Assembly (NCBI GenBank): GCA_017417315.1
Contig: JAFPZK010000053.1
Coordinates: forward strand, 186,001 to 250,000
Length of the DNA stretch: 64,000 nucleotides
Origin: Bacteroidales bacterium
GTDB lineage: Bacteria > Bacteroidota > Bacteroidia > Bacteroidales > UBA3824
Reading direction: 5' to 3'
A program made the translations under genes and the position numbers. The notes below the pieces were generated by a model that was not told the origin of the DNA, searched no databases, and was given only the letters and a program-made list of their open reading frames with translations. Positions 51,467-61,120 of this stretch are shown here, piece after piece; position 1 is the stretch's first letter, and every line of letters starts with the position of its first letter.

Positions 51467-53860
51467 TTTTTTAAAATAAAAATCTCCGAAAATCGACGAG
51501 TTTTCCCACGGAATTTGTTCCGCACCCATCTCTTTTGAAATTTTGTAAACTTCGTTTCTTACACTTTTGAAAACGTCTTCTATTTTCAGTCCGGGAGTTT
51601 TCAACGTTTTAGCAAGTTGTTCGGTGTAAAGTCCGTTTTGACCCGTACCGTCAGAAGCCGTTTTGCCCGGAGAAGTTGCGTATGCTACAAACGTGCCTTT
51701 CGGAGCGTTCATTTGCGCAAGACCGCCGTCGCCTGCTACCGCACGCGAAACCGATGAAAACGGATTATTACGACAAGCGTCCAAAATAATGATATTCAAA
51801 TCGTTGCCGGCATATTCCATTTGTCCGAGAACTTTATCTATGCTGACACATTCATCATCAATTTCTTGTTCGCGCTGAACTTTCGCACTAACGGGAACAA
51901 GGTAGTTAACCCCGTTTACTTGCAAACCGTGTCCTGCATAATAGAATAAACCTACTGCGTTTTCGGCTTTGAGTTTGTCACCGAAATCATAAATTTTGTC
52001 AGTCATCGTTTTGCGGTCAAGGTTTGTGAAAGACATTACTTCAAAGCCCAAATCTCTAAGGGTTTGCGACATCAGTACAGCATCGTTAGCACTATTGGCA
52101 AGCCTTGAAATATTCTGATAATCAGCATTTCCGATAACCAAAGCCAAACGTTTTTGCGCCGAAACTGCGTCGGATTTTTTGAGGTTAACGTACCTTTTTG
52201 CGGCAGTAACCGTTCCGCCGTCGTTTTTAACGGAAGCCTCAATCGTATTTTGTCCCGGAGAAAGTGCAAGTTCGTATTCAAACGAAAAATCACAGCCTGA
52301 TTTTACAATCGTGAAGCCTCTCGAAAGGGCTTTTTTTACTTGAATCTGACCGTTAACCGTTATAACAACCTCTGAAACGGGCGTTTTGGAAGCAACACAA
52401 AGTTGTACCGTAATTTTTTGTTCAGTGGTTTCGGTGTTAACAGGTTGCGGGCTTGTCCATGAAACTTCGGGTTTTGCAACATTGGTATCCTGAGGTTTCT
52501 CGTTAACGAGGTTTCCTTTTACGAAATAACCTTTTTCTGATGTTCCGTCAGCATAATACACCGTACCCTGACCTTCGGCAAGATTGTTTTTTACCTCGCC
52601 TATATAACGCACACCTGCCTGAGTGTTTTCCATCGTGCCTTTACCGTTGGCCATTCCGTTATGAAATTCTCCTACGATAGTAAAACCGTTGTAACACTGC
52701 ATTATACCTTGTCCTTCCGGAACTCCGTCTTTAAGGTTTCCGCTATAACGTCCGCTCTCTGTAAGACGGATACCGAAACCGTTTTTGTCGCCGTAGATAA
52801 GTTTGAGGTCTTTTTCAGGTTTGGGCGTGATGAGTTCGCCGCTTCTGAAAATGCCGGAAATTCTTTCTTTTCTGTCAGCATTAAAGCGCACACCCTCGCC
52901 GGTAAAAAAATCGTCTTTGAACTCTCCGTAAAGAATAGTGCCGTCCCTATAAACTAATGTGCCGTAGCCGTTTGCTTTTTCGTCATGAAACTCGCCGATG
53001 TAGAAACTAATTTCGCGGTCTTCGGGAAAGGTGATATAAGCGTGTCCGCTCGGATTCCCGTTTTCAAAAGAACCTCTGACTACAACTCCGTTAGTCATTA
53101 TTTTTTCGCCGTTTCCGTGTGCTTTACCGTTTTTGAAACTGCCTTTATAAGCATCGCCGTCGTCATAAACGAAAACGCCCTCTCCGTTGACACAGTCGCC
53201 GCTGACACAGCCCTGCATCGTGCTTGGATTGAACTCACCGATATAACGTCCTCTGTCAAAAAGTCCTGTTTTAGTTTCTCCGTCAGGACTTGTTAAAACT
53301 CCGTAGCCGGAATAAAGACTTTTCTTAAAACAGCCTTCATAAATTGTTCCGTCATTGGATTTGTATGTACCTTCGCCCGAAAAATACCTATTTTTCCAAT
53401 AACCTTCGTAAGAGGAACCGTCTTCAAAAATTGCTACACCGTAGCCGTTTTGACAATCACCGTTTATACAGCCTTCCGAAATTTCTTCTTCCGAAACTTC
53501 ATCTTCTAACCAAATGTCGGTTGAGGTTGTACCGTCATCAAGGTTCACCGTGCCGATTCCCTGACGTTTTCCGTTTTCCCAGTGTCCGAAATATTTTTCA
53601 CCGCTGTCGCCCCAAATATAAGTGCCGACACCCGAAAACTCATCGTCTTTGAAGTCTCCGGTATAAACATCGCCGCCGTTGAAAATCAACGTTCCTTTTC
53701 CGTTATAGTTTCCGTCCTTGAAAAATCCTGAATAACGGTTGCCGCTATTGTCTACGTATACGCCGTAACCGTCGTCGCAATTACCGGAAATACACTGTGC
53801 GGAAACACCTCCGGCACAAAGTGCTGAAACGGCAATTAAAAATAATCTTTTGTTTTTCAT
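51464..53860 (-). CDS. Secreted MORN-repeat protein with a caspase-like (C14) protease domain
   Basis: 798 residues. A signal peptide ends near GVSAQC. About thirteen MORN repeats fill residues 30-455 (YSGFFKDGNYNGKGTLIF and similar units), interrupted by Cys-containing blocks such as CISGNCDDGYGV. An Ig-like stretch follows (about 480-560), then the caspase p20-type domain (about 565-798) with ALVIGNADYQ, catalytic His644 in YYAGHG and Cys696 in LDACRNNPF. The dyad is complete, so it should be an active cysteine protease outside the cytoplasm, cutting after a basic residue if it behaves like orthocaspases. It lies 16 bp downstream of a second caspase-like gene. Confidence 0.9.
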   Translation of the reverse strand: MKNKRLFLIAVSALCAGGVSAQCISGNCDDGYGVYVDNSGNRYSGFFKDGNYNGKGTLIFNGGDVYTGDFKDDEFSGVGTYIWGDSGEKYFGHWENGKRQGIGTVNLDDGTTSTDIWLEDEVSEEEISEGCINGDCQNGYGVAIFEDGSSYEGYWKNRYFSGEGTYKSNDGTIYEGCFKKSLYSGYGVLTSPDGETKTGLFDRGRYIGEFNPSTMQGCVSGDCVNGEGVFVYDDGDAYKGSFKNGKAHGNGEKIMTNGVVVRGSFENGNPSGHAYITFPEDREISFYIGEFHDEKANGYGTLVYRDGTILYGEFKDDFFTGEGVRFNADRKERISGIFRSGELITPKPEKDLKLIYGDKNGFGIRLTESGRYSGNLKDGVPEGQGIMQCYNGFTIVGEFHNGMANGKGTMENTQAGVRYIGEVKNNLAEGQGTVYYADGTSEKGYFVKGNLVNEKPQDTNVAKPEVSWTSPQPVNTETTEQKITVQLCVASKTPVSEVVITVNGQIQVKKALSRGFTIVKSGCDFSFEYELALSPGQNTIEASVKNDGGTVTAAKRYVNLKKSDAVSAQKRLALVIGNADYQNISRLANSANDAVLMSQTLRDLGFEVMSFTNLDRKTMTDKIYDFGDKLKAENAVGLFYYAGHGLQVNGVNYLVPVSAKVQREQEIDDECVSIDKVLGQMEYAGNDLNIIILDACRNNPFSSVSRAVAGDGGLAQMNAPKGTFVAYATSPGKTASDGTGQNGLYTEQLAKTLKTPGLKIEDVFKSVRNEVYKISKEMGAEQIPWENSSIFGDFYFKK

Positions 53861-53876
53861 ATTTATATATATTATT

Positions 53877-55424
53877 TTATCCCTGTTTTTTCCTGCCCAA
53901 AATTTTCTTTATCAACCAAATAATTAAGAAAATCGGAATAAGAACACATATTGCTCCGATAAGAAGGTCAGTTAAACTCAAATCTTCGTCCGAAGCATTA
54001 TCGTTTGTGTTGCTGTTGTCAATTCTGCCGTTGTCAGATTGTAAATTATCAGATGAGGTGTCATCGTCAGAAACAGCAGCCCCGTTTTCTTTTATGCTGA
54101 TTGAACGGACAACGATTTGTGGGTCTCTGTCTTTGCCGGTTTCGTCAAAACCTGTCGTTTTACGCTTAACGTATTCACGGGCATTGTCAACAATTTGTTG
54201 CCAAGACGGTTTTTTGTCAGAAACCGCGCTGACCTGCGAATGTATGTTGTTGAGGAAAGAAGTCAACAAAAAGCCGCCCTTTGCATCACAAAGTGCATAT
54301 TGACCTGCTTTTGCTGCCGTAACTTTGATTGAGCCGGAAGAGTTAAGAAATAATTGTTTTATTTTTTTTAAGTCGTAACTATTATTTCCGCGAGAAGCAA
54401 GTGCCGAAGATTCAACTTCTTGACGGGTTGCACCGTAATACGAATTACAACAGTCTGACAAGACGATTGTCAAGCGGGCTTTTTTCTTTGTCAACATATT
54501 ATAAACCTGAGAAACTCCGAGATAATCTTTGTTTGACTCTATACCGTATTCAGAATACGTTAAGAACATATTAGGATAATCGTCAGTGTCATCGTCAAAG
54601 CGGAAACCGTGTCCGGAATAGAAGAAAACAATAATGTCATTAGGAGAAGCATTTACGCTGTTGATTGCTTTTAAAATGTTATCCTTGCTGAAATTATTAC
54701 CTGCAATAATATGCTCTTTGTAATTAATTTTCAACTGATTAGCGAAGCGTTTAAATTCCGGCTCGGCAAGTTTTAAGTCCGTTTCTACCGACTCGCCGAT
54801 AGTCTCGTCTTTTGTTGCCGCCGCCATTATAAAGTGCATTGTAACGGGTGCGTTGCTGTCGATTTCGGGAGCATTTTCATTTTCCTGTATATTACTATCA
54901 CTCTCGGTGTCCTGAGTATTGACCATACTACATGCCTCGGTGATAATTTCGTACATCTCCTCGTCTTTATCGTAAAACTGACTTACATACTCTTCGTCCA
55001 TTTCAGTAAGTTCTATTTCCTCGAAATATTCAGCGGTTTTCATCTTGCCGCCTACTTCCGAAAGATCATAAACTACATACGGACTTTCTGACTGGTCGGA
55101 GGCATCTCTTTTAGTCCACGTCCAAACGAAATAGGGATAAGCATAGTCTTCTTTGCCTTTTGCAGGAACAGGCGAAAAAATCATAAAGTTTGTTCTGCCT
55201 TGTTTCTGAAAACTGCAATTATAGGTACATTCCCAGTACTCATCACCCTTCTTTGCGTTGACACATCGAAGTGTACAATTTTCGTCGTCCCAATATGTCA
55301 TAAGACCGAGGTATTTTTGTTTATCAACTTTATCGTAATACTTTACCTCGTAAAAAGTCTGTGCTTTTGCCGTAAGGCTTATAAGTACAGAAAAAAATAG
55401 TAATATAAAAAAATTCTTCATCAT
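53877..55424 (-). CDS. Membrane-anchored caspase-like (C14) protease
   Basis: 515 residues. A signal peptide (MMKNFFILLFFSVLISLTAK) precedes an N-terminal beta domain (about 25-165) with paired Cys (CTLRC, WECTYNC). The caspase-fold domain (about 190-425) has VTMHFIMAAATKDETIG, His272 in FFYSGHGF and the nucleophile at Cys325 or Cys326 in LSDCCNS. A Ser/Asn/Asp-rich linker leads to a C-terminal TM (about 484-507) and a basic tail (KKILGRKKQG). The layout suggests a protease held on the periplasmic face of a membrane. It is first in a two-gene caspase operon with the MORN-caspase gene. Confidence 0.87.
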   Translation of the reverse strand: MMKNFFILLFFSVLISLTAKAQTFYEVKYYDKVDKQKYLGLMTYWDDENCTLRCVNAKKGDEYWECTYNCSFQKQGRTNFMIFSPVPAKGKEDYAYPYFVWTWTKRDASDQSESPYVVYDLSEVGGKMKTAEYFEEIELTEMDEEYVSQFYDKDEEMYEIITEACSMVNTQDTESDSNIQENENAPEIDSNAPVTMHFIMAAATKDETIGESVETDLKLAEPEFKRFANQLKINYKEHIIAGNNFSKDNILKAINSVNASPNDIIVFFYSGHGFRFDDDTDDYPNMFLTYSEYGIESNKDYLGVSQVYNMLTKKKARLTIVLSDCCNSYYGATRQEVESSALASRGNNSYDLKKIKQLFLNSSGSIKVTAAKAGQYALCDAKGGFLLTSFLNNIHSQVSAVSDKKPSWQQIVDNAREYVKRKTTGFDETGKDRDPQIVVRSISIKENGAAVSDDDTSSDNLQSDNGRIDNSNTNDNASDEDLSLTDLLIGAICVLIPIFLIIWLIKKILGRKKQG

Positions 55425-55474
55425 GATAAAAATATATTGATTTGTCGCAAAATTAATAAATTTTATATAAAATA

Positions 55475-55509
55475 AAAACCGTTCAAGAAAAAAATTCCTG
55501 AACGGTTTT
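55475..55509 (-). terminator. Terminator of the sdh operon
   Basis: AAAACCGTTCA (55475-55485) and TGAACGGTTTT (55499-55509) pair; on the minus strand T-rich sequence follows. It begins 21 bp after the sdhB stop. Confidence 0.75.
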
Positions 55510-55530
55510 CTTTCATAATATGCACTAACC

Positions 55531-56301
55531 TTAATCCTTAATGTTTGCTTTTAAGAACTCGCGGTTAAGTCTTGCGATGTGCGAAATCGAAACTGATTTC
55601 GGACATTCAAGTTCGCACGCACCGGTGTTGGTACAGTTACCGAAACCGAGTTCGTCCATTTTTGCAACCATTGCTTTTGCACGTCTTGCAGCCTCGGCTT
55701 TACCTTGCGGTAAGAGTGCGAGTTGCGAAACTTTTGCCGACACGAACAACATTGCCGAACCGTTTTTGCAAGTTGCTGCGCACGCACCGCAACCGATACA
55801 AGCAGCAGCGTCCATAGCCTCATCAGCATCGGGTTTAGGAATCGGAATTGCGTTTGCGTCAGGCACACCACCCGTTGAAACCGATACAAATCCGCCCGCC
55901 TGCATGATTTTGTCGTATGCCGTACGGTCTACCATCAAGTCTTTGATAATCGGGAAACCGCCCGAACGCCACGGCTCAATCGTGATTTTGTCGCCGTCGT
56001 TGAATTTACGCATGTGCAACTGACATGTCGTAATATCATCGTCTGGTCCGTGTGCACGACCGTTAATAAAGAGCGAACACATACCGCAGATACCTTCACG
56101 GCAATCGTGGTCGAATGCTACGGGACCGTCAGGGTCAGCAGTTTCGATTAATTGCTCGTTCAAAATGTCCATCATTTCGAGGAACGATGCCTCGGTAGAT
56201 ATATTTGAAACTGTATATTCTTTAAACTGGCCTTGGGCATTGCGGCCTGCCTGCCGCCATACCTTCAATGTTAAATTTAAACTTTTATGTCCTTCTGCCA
56301 T
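55531..56301 (-). CDS. sdhB: Succinate dehydrogenase/fumarate reductase iron-sulfur subunit
   Basis: 256 residues. The 2Fe-2S motif is CREGICGMC in the N-terminal ferredoxin domain; [15 protein letters not shown] and [15 protein letters not shown] in the C-terminal half ligate the 4Fe-4S and 3Fe-4S centres. It passes electrons between the flavoprotein and the cytochrome b subunit. It is the third gene of sdhCAB, 65 bp after sdhA. Confidence 0.95.
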   Translation of the reverse strand: MAEGHKSLNLTLKVWRQAGRNAQGQFKEYTVSNISTEASFLEMMDILNEQLIETADPDGPVAFDHDCREGICGMCSLFINGRAHGPDDDITTCQLHMRKFNDGDKITIEPWRSGGFPIIKDLMVDRTAYDKIMQAGGFVSVSTGGVPDANAIPIPKPDADEAMDAAACIGCGACAATCKNGSAMLFVSAKVSQLALLPQGKAEAARRAKAMVAKMDELGFGNCTNTGACELECPKSVSISHIARLNREFLKANIKD

Positions 56302-56366
56302 TTTTTTTGACTAATTTAAATTTGTTTGAACTTTTCTAACCTTTTACTTTAATTAACCGATACTAA

Positions 56367-58316
56367 CTATTTACCGGTCTTATAGTTACGTTTCTGAACT
56401 TTTATGAACTGATAGTTAAGCGGTTCTTTGTGGAGTTCAGGCTCTTGATTGTAACCTTTGTATTCCCAAGCACCAACATACATAAAGTTCTCGTCATCAC
56501 GTTTTGCCTCGCCTTCTTCCTGAGACTCTTCACGGAAGTGTCCGCCGCAACTCTCGTTTCTGTGCAAAGCATCACGGGCAATAAGTTCACCTAATTCAAG
56601 GAAGTCAGCAACACGGTTTGCTTTTTCAAGTTCTACGTTAAGACCATTAGCAGAGCCGGGGATTTTAACGTCTTTCCAGAACTCTTCTCTCAAAGCCTTG
56701 ATTTCAGAAATTGCTTTTTCCAATGATTCTTTCGTTCTTGCCATTCCGACGTTGTTCCACATAATTTTTCCGAGTTCTTTGTGGTAATGGTCAACAGAAT
56801 GTTTACCGTTGATTTTCATCAACTTATCAATGTATTCTTTAACCTCTTTCTCGGCTTTCTGGAACTCAGCATTTTCTTTCGGATTAATGCGTTTAACGTT
56901 GAACTGGTCAGCCAAATATTCCTGAACGGTGTACGGCAATACGAAGTAACCGTCAGCCAAACCTTGCATCAAAGCCGATGCACCAAGACGGTTAGCACCG
57001 TGGTCTGAGAAGTTAGCCTCGCCTGCTGCAAACAAGCCCGGAATCGTCGTTGAAAGTTCGTAGTCAACCCAAATACCGCCCATTGTGTAGTGGATAGCCG
57101 GATAAATCATCATCGGCTCTTTGTACGGGTCAGTGTCAGTGATTTTCTGATACATTTGGAAAAGGTTACCATAACGCTGTTCAACAACATCTTTACCAAG
57201 ACGTTCGATAGCGTATTTGAAATCCAAGAATACGGCATTTCCGGTGTTGTTAACACCGTAACCTGCGTCGCAACGCTCTTTTGCGTTTCTTGAAGCAACG
57301 TCTCTCGGTACTAAGTTACCGAATGCGGGATAACGCTCTTCCAAATAGAAGTAACGGTCTTCGTCAGGAATATCAGATGCTTTTTTCAAACCTTTTCTCA
57401 AAGCCTCTGCATCTTCTTTCTTTTTGGGAACCCAAATACGTCCGTCGTTACGCAAGGATTCAGACATAAGGGTAAGTTTTGACTGATAATCACCGTGTTG
57501 CGGAATACAAGTCGGGTGAATCTGAACCATACAAGGGTTAGCGAAATAAGCACCTTTTCTGTATGCTTTCATAGCAGCCGAACCGTTAGAACCCATAGCG
57601 TTAGTAGAAAGGAAGTAAACGTTTCCGTAACCGCCGGTAGCCAAAATAACGCAGTGAGCAAAGTGTGAAGAAACTTCACCCGTGATAAGGTTTCTTGTTA
57701 CGATACCTCTACAACGACCGTCAATCATAACGAGATCCATCATTTCGGTACGAGAGTGCATTTCAACGTTTCCTAAGCCGATTTGACGAGAAAGTGCTGA
57801 ATATGCGCCCAAAAGTAACTGCTGTCCCGTCTGACCGCGGGCGTAGAATGTACGCGATACGAGCGCACCACCGAATGAACGGTTAGCAAGAAGTCCGCCG
57901 TATTCTCTTGCGAACGGAACGCCTTGTGCAACGCACTGATCGATAATCAAATTAGAAACTTCTGCCAAACGGTAAACGTTAGCCTCTCTTGCGCGGTAGT
58001 CGCCGCCTTTGATTGTATCGTAAAAAAGTCTGTAAACCGAGTCGCCGTCGTTAGGATAGTTTTTAGCAGCGTTGATACCGCCCTGAGCAGCGATAGAGTG
58101 CGCTCTACGGGGAGAATCTTGGTAGCAGAATGCTTTAACTTTGAAGCCCATTTCAGCGAGAGAAGCGGCTGCCGAAGCACCTGCCAAACCCGTTCCGACT
58201 ACGATAATATCTATTTTTCTTTTGTTGGCGGGATTTACAAGGTGTTGATGTTCCTTATAATTGGTCCATTTGTCCTTCAAATCGCCTTCCGGTATTTTAG
58301 AATCCAATTGTGCCAT
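56367..58316 (-). CDS. sdhA: Succinate dehydrogenase/fumarate reductase flavoprotein subunit
   Basis: 649 residues. The FAD dinucleotide motif is [18 protein letters not shown] near 40-57, the covalent-flavin His region is [11 protein letters not shown], and [15 protein letters not shown] with [13 protein letters not shown] and [14 protein letters not shown] motifs form the dicarboxylate site. It interconverts succinate and fumarate at the cytoplasmic face. In Bacteroidales the type B complex usually works as a fumarate reductase in anaerobic respiration. Second gene of sdhCAB. Confidence 0.95.
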   Translation of the reverse strand: MAQLDSKIPEGDLKDKWTNYKEHQHLVNPANKRKIDIIVVGTGLAGASAAASLAEMGFKVKAFCYQDSPRRAHSIAAQGGINAAKNYPNDGDSVYRLFYDTIKGGDYRAREANVYRLAEVSNLIIDQCVAQGVPFAREYGGLLANRSFGGALVSRTFYARGQTGQQLLLGAYSALSRQIGLGNVEMHSRTEMMDLVMIDGRCRGIVTRNLITGEVSSHFAHCVILATGGYGNVYFLSTNAMGSNGSAAMKAYRKGAYFANPCMVQIHPTCIPQHGDYQSKLTLMSESLRNDGRIWVPKKKEDAEALRKGLKKASDIPDEDRYFYLEERYPAFGNLVPRDVASRNAKERCDAGYGVNNTGNAVFLDFKYAIERLGKDVVEQRYGNLFQMYQKITDTDPYKEPMMIYPAIHYTMGGIWVDYELSTTIPGLFAAGEANFSDHGANRLGASALMQGLADGYFVLPYTVQEYLADQFNVKRINPKENAEFQKAEKEVKEYIDKLMKINGKHSVDHYHKELGKIMWNNVGMARTKESLEKAISEIKALREEFWKDVKIPGSANGLNVELEKANRVADFLELGELIARDALHRNESCGGHFREESQEEGEAKRDDENFMYVGAWEYKGYNQEPELHKEPLNYQFIKVQKRNYKTGK

Positions 58317-58425
58317 TTATTATACAAATTATTTAAGTTTTTAGTTCTGATGACGAAAAAATTTTCCTTTTTTGTCAGAACCGTAAAAAAATGTTTATTG
58401 ATTTTTTTAGTTTTTTGTTTTACAA

Positions 58426-59097
58426 CTATTTAGCCGTAAAGAATGCAACCAATACTGTAAGTGCGAAACCGCCCATTACGATAGAGGTAAACCAAGTAGA
58501 AATACATTTTAATCTGGGAATCCACTTAGAGTTGCTTGCTCCGAGAGTGTGGAAAGCAGACCAAAAACCGTGGTTCAAGTGGAACCAAATAGCAACAAAC
58601 CAAACGAGGTAAATTACCACGTTGTACCACTGAGAGAAGTAGTAGTTAATCCACGCAGCACCGTCAGTTGCACCGAATTGAAGACCTTCGCAGCCTGCCA
58701 ATTCAGCGAACATCATCTTAGACCAGAAATGGCTGAGGTGAAGGATAAGACCTACAAAAACGATTGCACCGAGAACGAACATGTTTTTAGACGACCATTC
58801 AACGCCTGCGGGCAGGTTTTGATTGTCGTAACGGTCGTTACCGCGTGCCTTACGGTTTTGGATAGTAAGAATAGTAGCATAAACAAGGTGAAAAAGAAAA
58901 CCCAAGGCTAACACGGCAGTACCGGCTAAGGCATACCAGTTAGTTCCGAGGAATTCGCACACTTTGTTGTACGCCTCACCGCTGATTATTGCCACAATGT
59001 TCATCGACATGTGGAATAACAGGAACAAAATTAGAAAAAGACCTGTAATACTCATTACCAGCTTTTTCCCGATAGAACTTTTAAAAAATCCTTTCAT
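58426..59097 (-). CDS. sdhC: Succinate dehydrogenase/fumarate reductase cytochrome b subunit (type B)
   Basis: 223 residues from the ATG on 59097 (MKGFFKSSIGKKLVMSITGL). An upstream in-frame ATG on 59157 overlaps the promoter region. Five TM segments carry the heme-ligand His residues (LILFLLFHMSMNIVAI, FLFHLVYATIL, LILHLSHFWSKM, FVAIWFHLNHGFWSAF), the arrangement of di-heme type B subunits. It is first in the operon. Confidence 0.92.
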   Translation of the reverse strand: MKGFFKSSIGKKLVMSITGLFLILFLLFHMSMNIVAIISGEAYNKVCEFLGTNWYALAGTAVLALGFLFHLVYATILTIQNRKARGNDRYDNQNLPAGVEWSSKNMFVLGAIVFVGLILHLSHFWSKMMFAELAGCEGLQFGATDGAAWINYYFSQWYNVVIYLVWFVAIWFHLNHGFWSAFHTLGASNSKWIPRLKCISTWFTSIVMGGFALTVLVAFFTAK

Positions 59098-59154
59098 AGC
59101 AGATTGTTTGTTATATAATTTTAATTGTTTAAAAAATAAAAGTTTTTCAAATTG

Positions 59155-59187
59155 CAAATTTAAGTTTAAATTACGAATAAATCCAAA
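59155..59187 (-). promoter_or_regulatory. Promoter of sdhCAB
   Basis: On the minus strand TTTG (59187-59184), a 21-bp spacer and TAAATTTG (59162-59155) match the consensus, upstream of the preferred sdhC start. Confidence 0.72.
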
Positions 59188-59299
59188 CTTTTTTTAAGAA
59201 TTTTGAAAAAATATTTTATTTCACTAATTTTATACAACATTTTCAGAAAATTAAAGTTATTATGTTTAGAGATATTAACTTTTTTAAAAATATATTGGT

Positions 59300-59812
59300 A
59301 TGAAAAAAATTGTTTTTTATTTAGCGATATTGTTGACATTGCCGTTTGTTGCCTGCGGACAAAAAGAAGGCATCAACATCGGCGAAAAAATTTATGAAAT
59401 TTCGGGCGAAAATCCCGAAGGACAGGTTTTGAAACTTTCGGATTTGAAAGGGAAAGTCGTATTAGTTGATTTTTGGGCTTCATGGTGTATGCCGTGCCGT
59501 GCCGAAAATCCCGCTCTGAAAAAGGCTTATAACGAATACAAAAACGCCGAATTTTCAAAAGGTAGCGGTTTTGAAGTTTTCAGCATTTCGCTCGACAGCA
59601 AAAAAGCCGATTGGGTAAAAGCCATTGAAAAAGACCAACTTCCGTGGAATTATCACATCTGCGACTTTAAGGGTTGGTATTCTTCGTTAGCGGATATGTT
59701 TGAGTTAGAGGCTATTCCTGCTAACCTTCTGATAGACAAAAACGGCATTATTCTCGCGAAAGATTTAAGAGGCAATGCCTTAGAAGCAACTTTGAAAGCC
59801 TTAAAAAAATAA
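59300..59812 (+). CDS. TlpA-like thioredoxin-fold lipoprotein
   Basis: 170 residues. The signal MKKIVFYLAILLTLPFVAC lipidates Cys19. The thioredoxin fold has VVLVDFWASWCMPCRAENPA with the redox pair Cys-Met-Pro-Cys and the cis-Pro region EAIPANLLIDKNGIIL. It probably reduces periplasmic disulfides, as in cytochrome c maturation or oxidative stress. Single gene between sdhC (divergent) and a terminator. Confidence 0.88.
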   Translation: MKKIVFYLAILLTLPFVACGQKEGINIGEKIYEISGENPEGQVLKLSDLKGKVVLVDFWASWCMPCRAENPALKKAYNEYKNAEFSKGSGFEVFSISLDSKKADWVKAIEKDQLPWNYHICDFKGWYSSLADMFELEAIPANLLIDKNGIILAKDLRGNALEATLKALKK

Positions 59813-59824
59813 ATGTTTTTTTTA

Positions 59825-59855
59825 GCGGGCAGAGATGCCCGCACTCCTTTTTTTT
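59825..59855. terminator. Terminator between the TlpA-like and glycosyltransferase genes
   Basis: GCGGGCA (59825-59831) and TGCCCGC (59836-59842) form a short tight stem, followed by ACTCC and eight T residues on the plus strand. A T-rich/A-rich flank also allows function for the convergent gene. Confidence 0.85.
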
Positions 59856-60606
59856 AAAACCATTTGTGAAACAAAATCCACCACAAAAATTTCACTGACA
59901 AAACCACATTCCAAAACGTCGCTCTAAAAACTCCGAAATGCGAACACATTATTTTATAGCGTTCTTTCAGACCCGGAGCGATGGTTTTTGCCGTTCTGCC
60001 GCCTTCCAAAAAGTATGAAACCGTTTTCTTAGAATTATAATTGCTGCGTGAGGTTTTCAAAACGTTAAGACACCAATCATAATCGGCGGCATATTTATAT
60101 TTCAGATTGTAGTTTTTGCACAAAGTCCGCCGCGCAAAAAACGACTGATGACATACAAGCATACCTTTTAAAAAGTCAGTGTATTTTAGTTTTTCAGGCG
60201 GGCGGTGTCGTCTTGAATGTATAACGTTGCCTTGATTATCAATAATGTCGGTCTCACCGTAAACTACGTCAACGCCGGAGAAATCTTTGCCGGCAAAAAT
60301 TTCGCTCAAAACGTTTTCGCTCGAAAATTTGTCGCCCGAATTAATGAAAATAACGAAATCTCCCGTCGAAATTTTCAAGCCTTTGTTCATTGCATCGTAT
60401 AATCCGGAGTCTTTTTCTGAAATAATTTTTGAAATTTTGCTTTCGTATTTTTTTACAATATCCAAAGTCTTATCCGTACTTTTGCCGTCAACGATTATAT
60501 ATTCAAGATTGTTATAATCCTGATTTACAATACTTTTGATTGTTTCTTCGATATTTTCTTCTCCGTTAAAAACCACGGTTATAACTGATATTTTTGCTTC
60601 TTCCAT
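59854..60606 (-). CDS. Family 2 glycosyltransferase
   Basis: 250 residues. GT-A fold: ISVITVVFNGEENIEETIKS at the N-terminus, IVDGKSTDKTLDIV with the first Asp, SEKDSGLYDAMNKGL, and FINSGDKF in place of the DxD region. It transfers a sugar from a nucleotide donor to a glycan or lipid acceptor at the cytoplasmic face; the target is unknown. It has no glycan cluster around it. The start overlaps an AT-rich leader shared divergently with rpsT. Confidence 0.9.
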   Translation of the reverse strand: MEEAKISVITVVFNGEENIEETIKSIVNQDYNNLEYIIVDGKSTDKTLDIVKKYESKISKIISEKDSGLYDAMNKGLKISTGDFVIFINSGDKFSSENVLSEIFAGKDFSGVDVVYGETDIIDNQGNVIHSRRHRPPEKLKYTDFLKGMLVCHQSFFARRTLCKNYNLKYKYAADYDWCLNVLKTSRSNYNSKKTVSYFLEGGRTAKTIAPGLKERYKIMCSHFGVFRATFWNVVLSVKFLWWILFHKWF

Positions 60607-60655
60607 TTTGTTTTTTTGCGCAATATTAGAAAAAAAATTTTTACTTGAAAAAAAA

Positions 60656-60686
60656 TTTGTTTGTTTGAATATTTTTTTGTTATTTT
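60656..60686 (+). promoter_or_regulatory. Promoter of rpsT
   Basis: TTTG (60656-60659), a 20-bp spacer and TATTTTG (60680-60686), one base short of TAnnTTTG. Confidence 0.6.
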
Positions 60687-60723
60687 GCCGTCTGAAATTT
60701 CCGTTAAAAAGACGGAGGTTTTT
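60687..60723 (+). promoter_or_regulatory. Leader hairpin with T run before rpsT
   Basis: CCGTCT (60687-60692) and AGACGG (60709-60714) pair at the expected transcript start, followed by AGG and a T run, then 47 nt to the rpsT ATG. It resembles an attenuator or an autoregulatory leader; the stem is only 6 bp. Confidence 0.4.
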
Positions 60724-60770
60724 TAAGAAACGAAATTAATTAATTTTTTAAAAAAAAAGAGATAAAAGAA

Positions 60771-61025
60771 ATGGCTCATCATCATTCAGCAAAAAAGAGA
60801 ATCAGACAAAACGAAGCGATAAGAGTTCGCAACCGTTATTACGCTCTTACAATGCGCAATGCAGTAAGAAAATTGCGCGCTAACGACAACAAAGAAGAAG
60901 CACAAAAGGCTCTTCCCACAGTAGTAAAAATGATTGACAAACTTGCTAAAAAGAACATTATCCACAAGAATAAAGCAAGTAATCTTAAATCAAAATTGCA
61001 AATTCACGTTAACAAATTGGCGTAG
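60771..61025 (+). CDS. rpsT: 30S ribosomal protein S20
   Basis: 84 residues, very basic and helical: [20 protein letters not shown] with [16 protein letters not shown] and the C-terminal [17 protein letters not shown]. It binds 16S rRNA early in small-subunit assembly. Length is normal. A hairpin leader and a terminator bracket it, so it is a single-gene unit. Confidence 0.95.
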   Translation: MAHHHSAKKRIRQNEAIRVRNRYYALTMRNAVRKLRANDNKEEAQKALPTVVKMIDKLAKKNIIHKNKASNLKSKLQIHVNKLA

Positions 61026-61054
61026 GTTTGTAAGAAAAAAATTAGTCATTAAAA

Positions 61055-61100
61055 CAGGGAATTCCATAAAAGTTTTTTTAGGGGATTTTCCTGTTTTTTT
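61055..61100 (+). terminator. Terminator of rpsT
   Basis: CAGGGAATTCC (61055-61065) pairs with GGGGATTTTCCTG (61081-61093) with small mismatches; seven T residues follow. The next gene starts only 21 bp later. Confidence 0.75.
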
Positions 61101-61120
61101 GTAATTTTTTCCCCCTTGGT

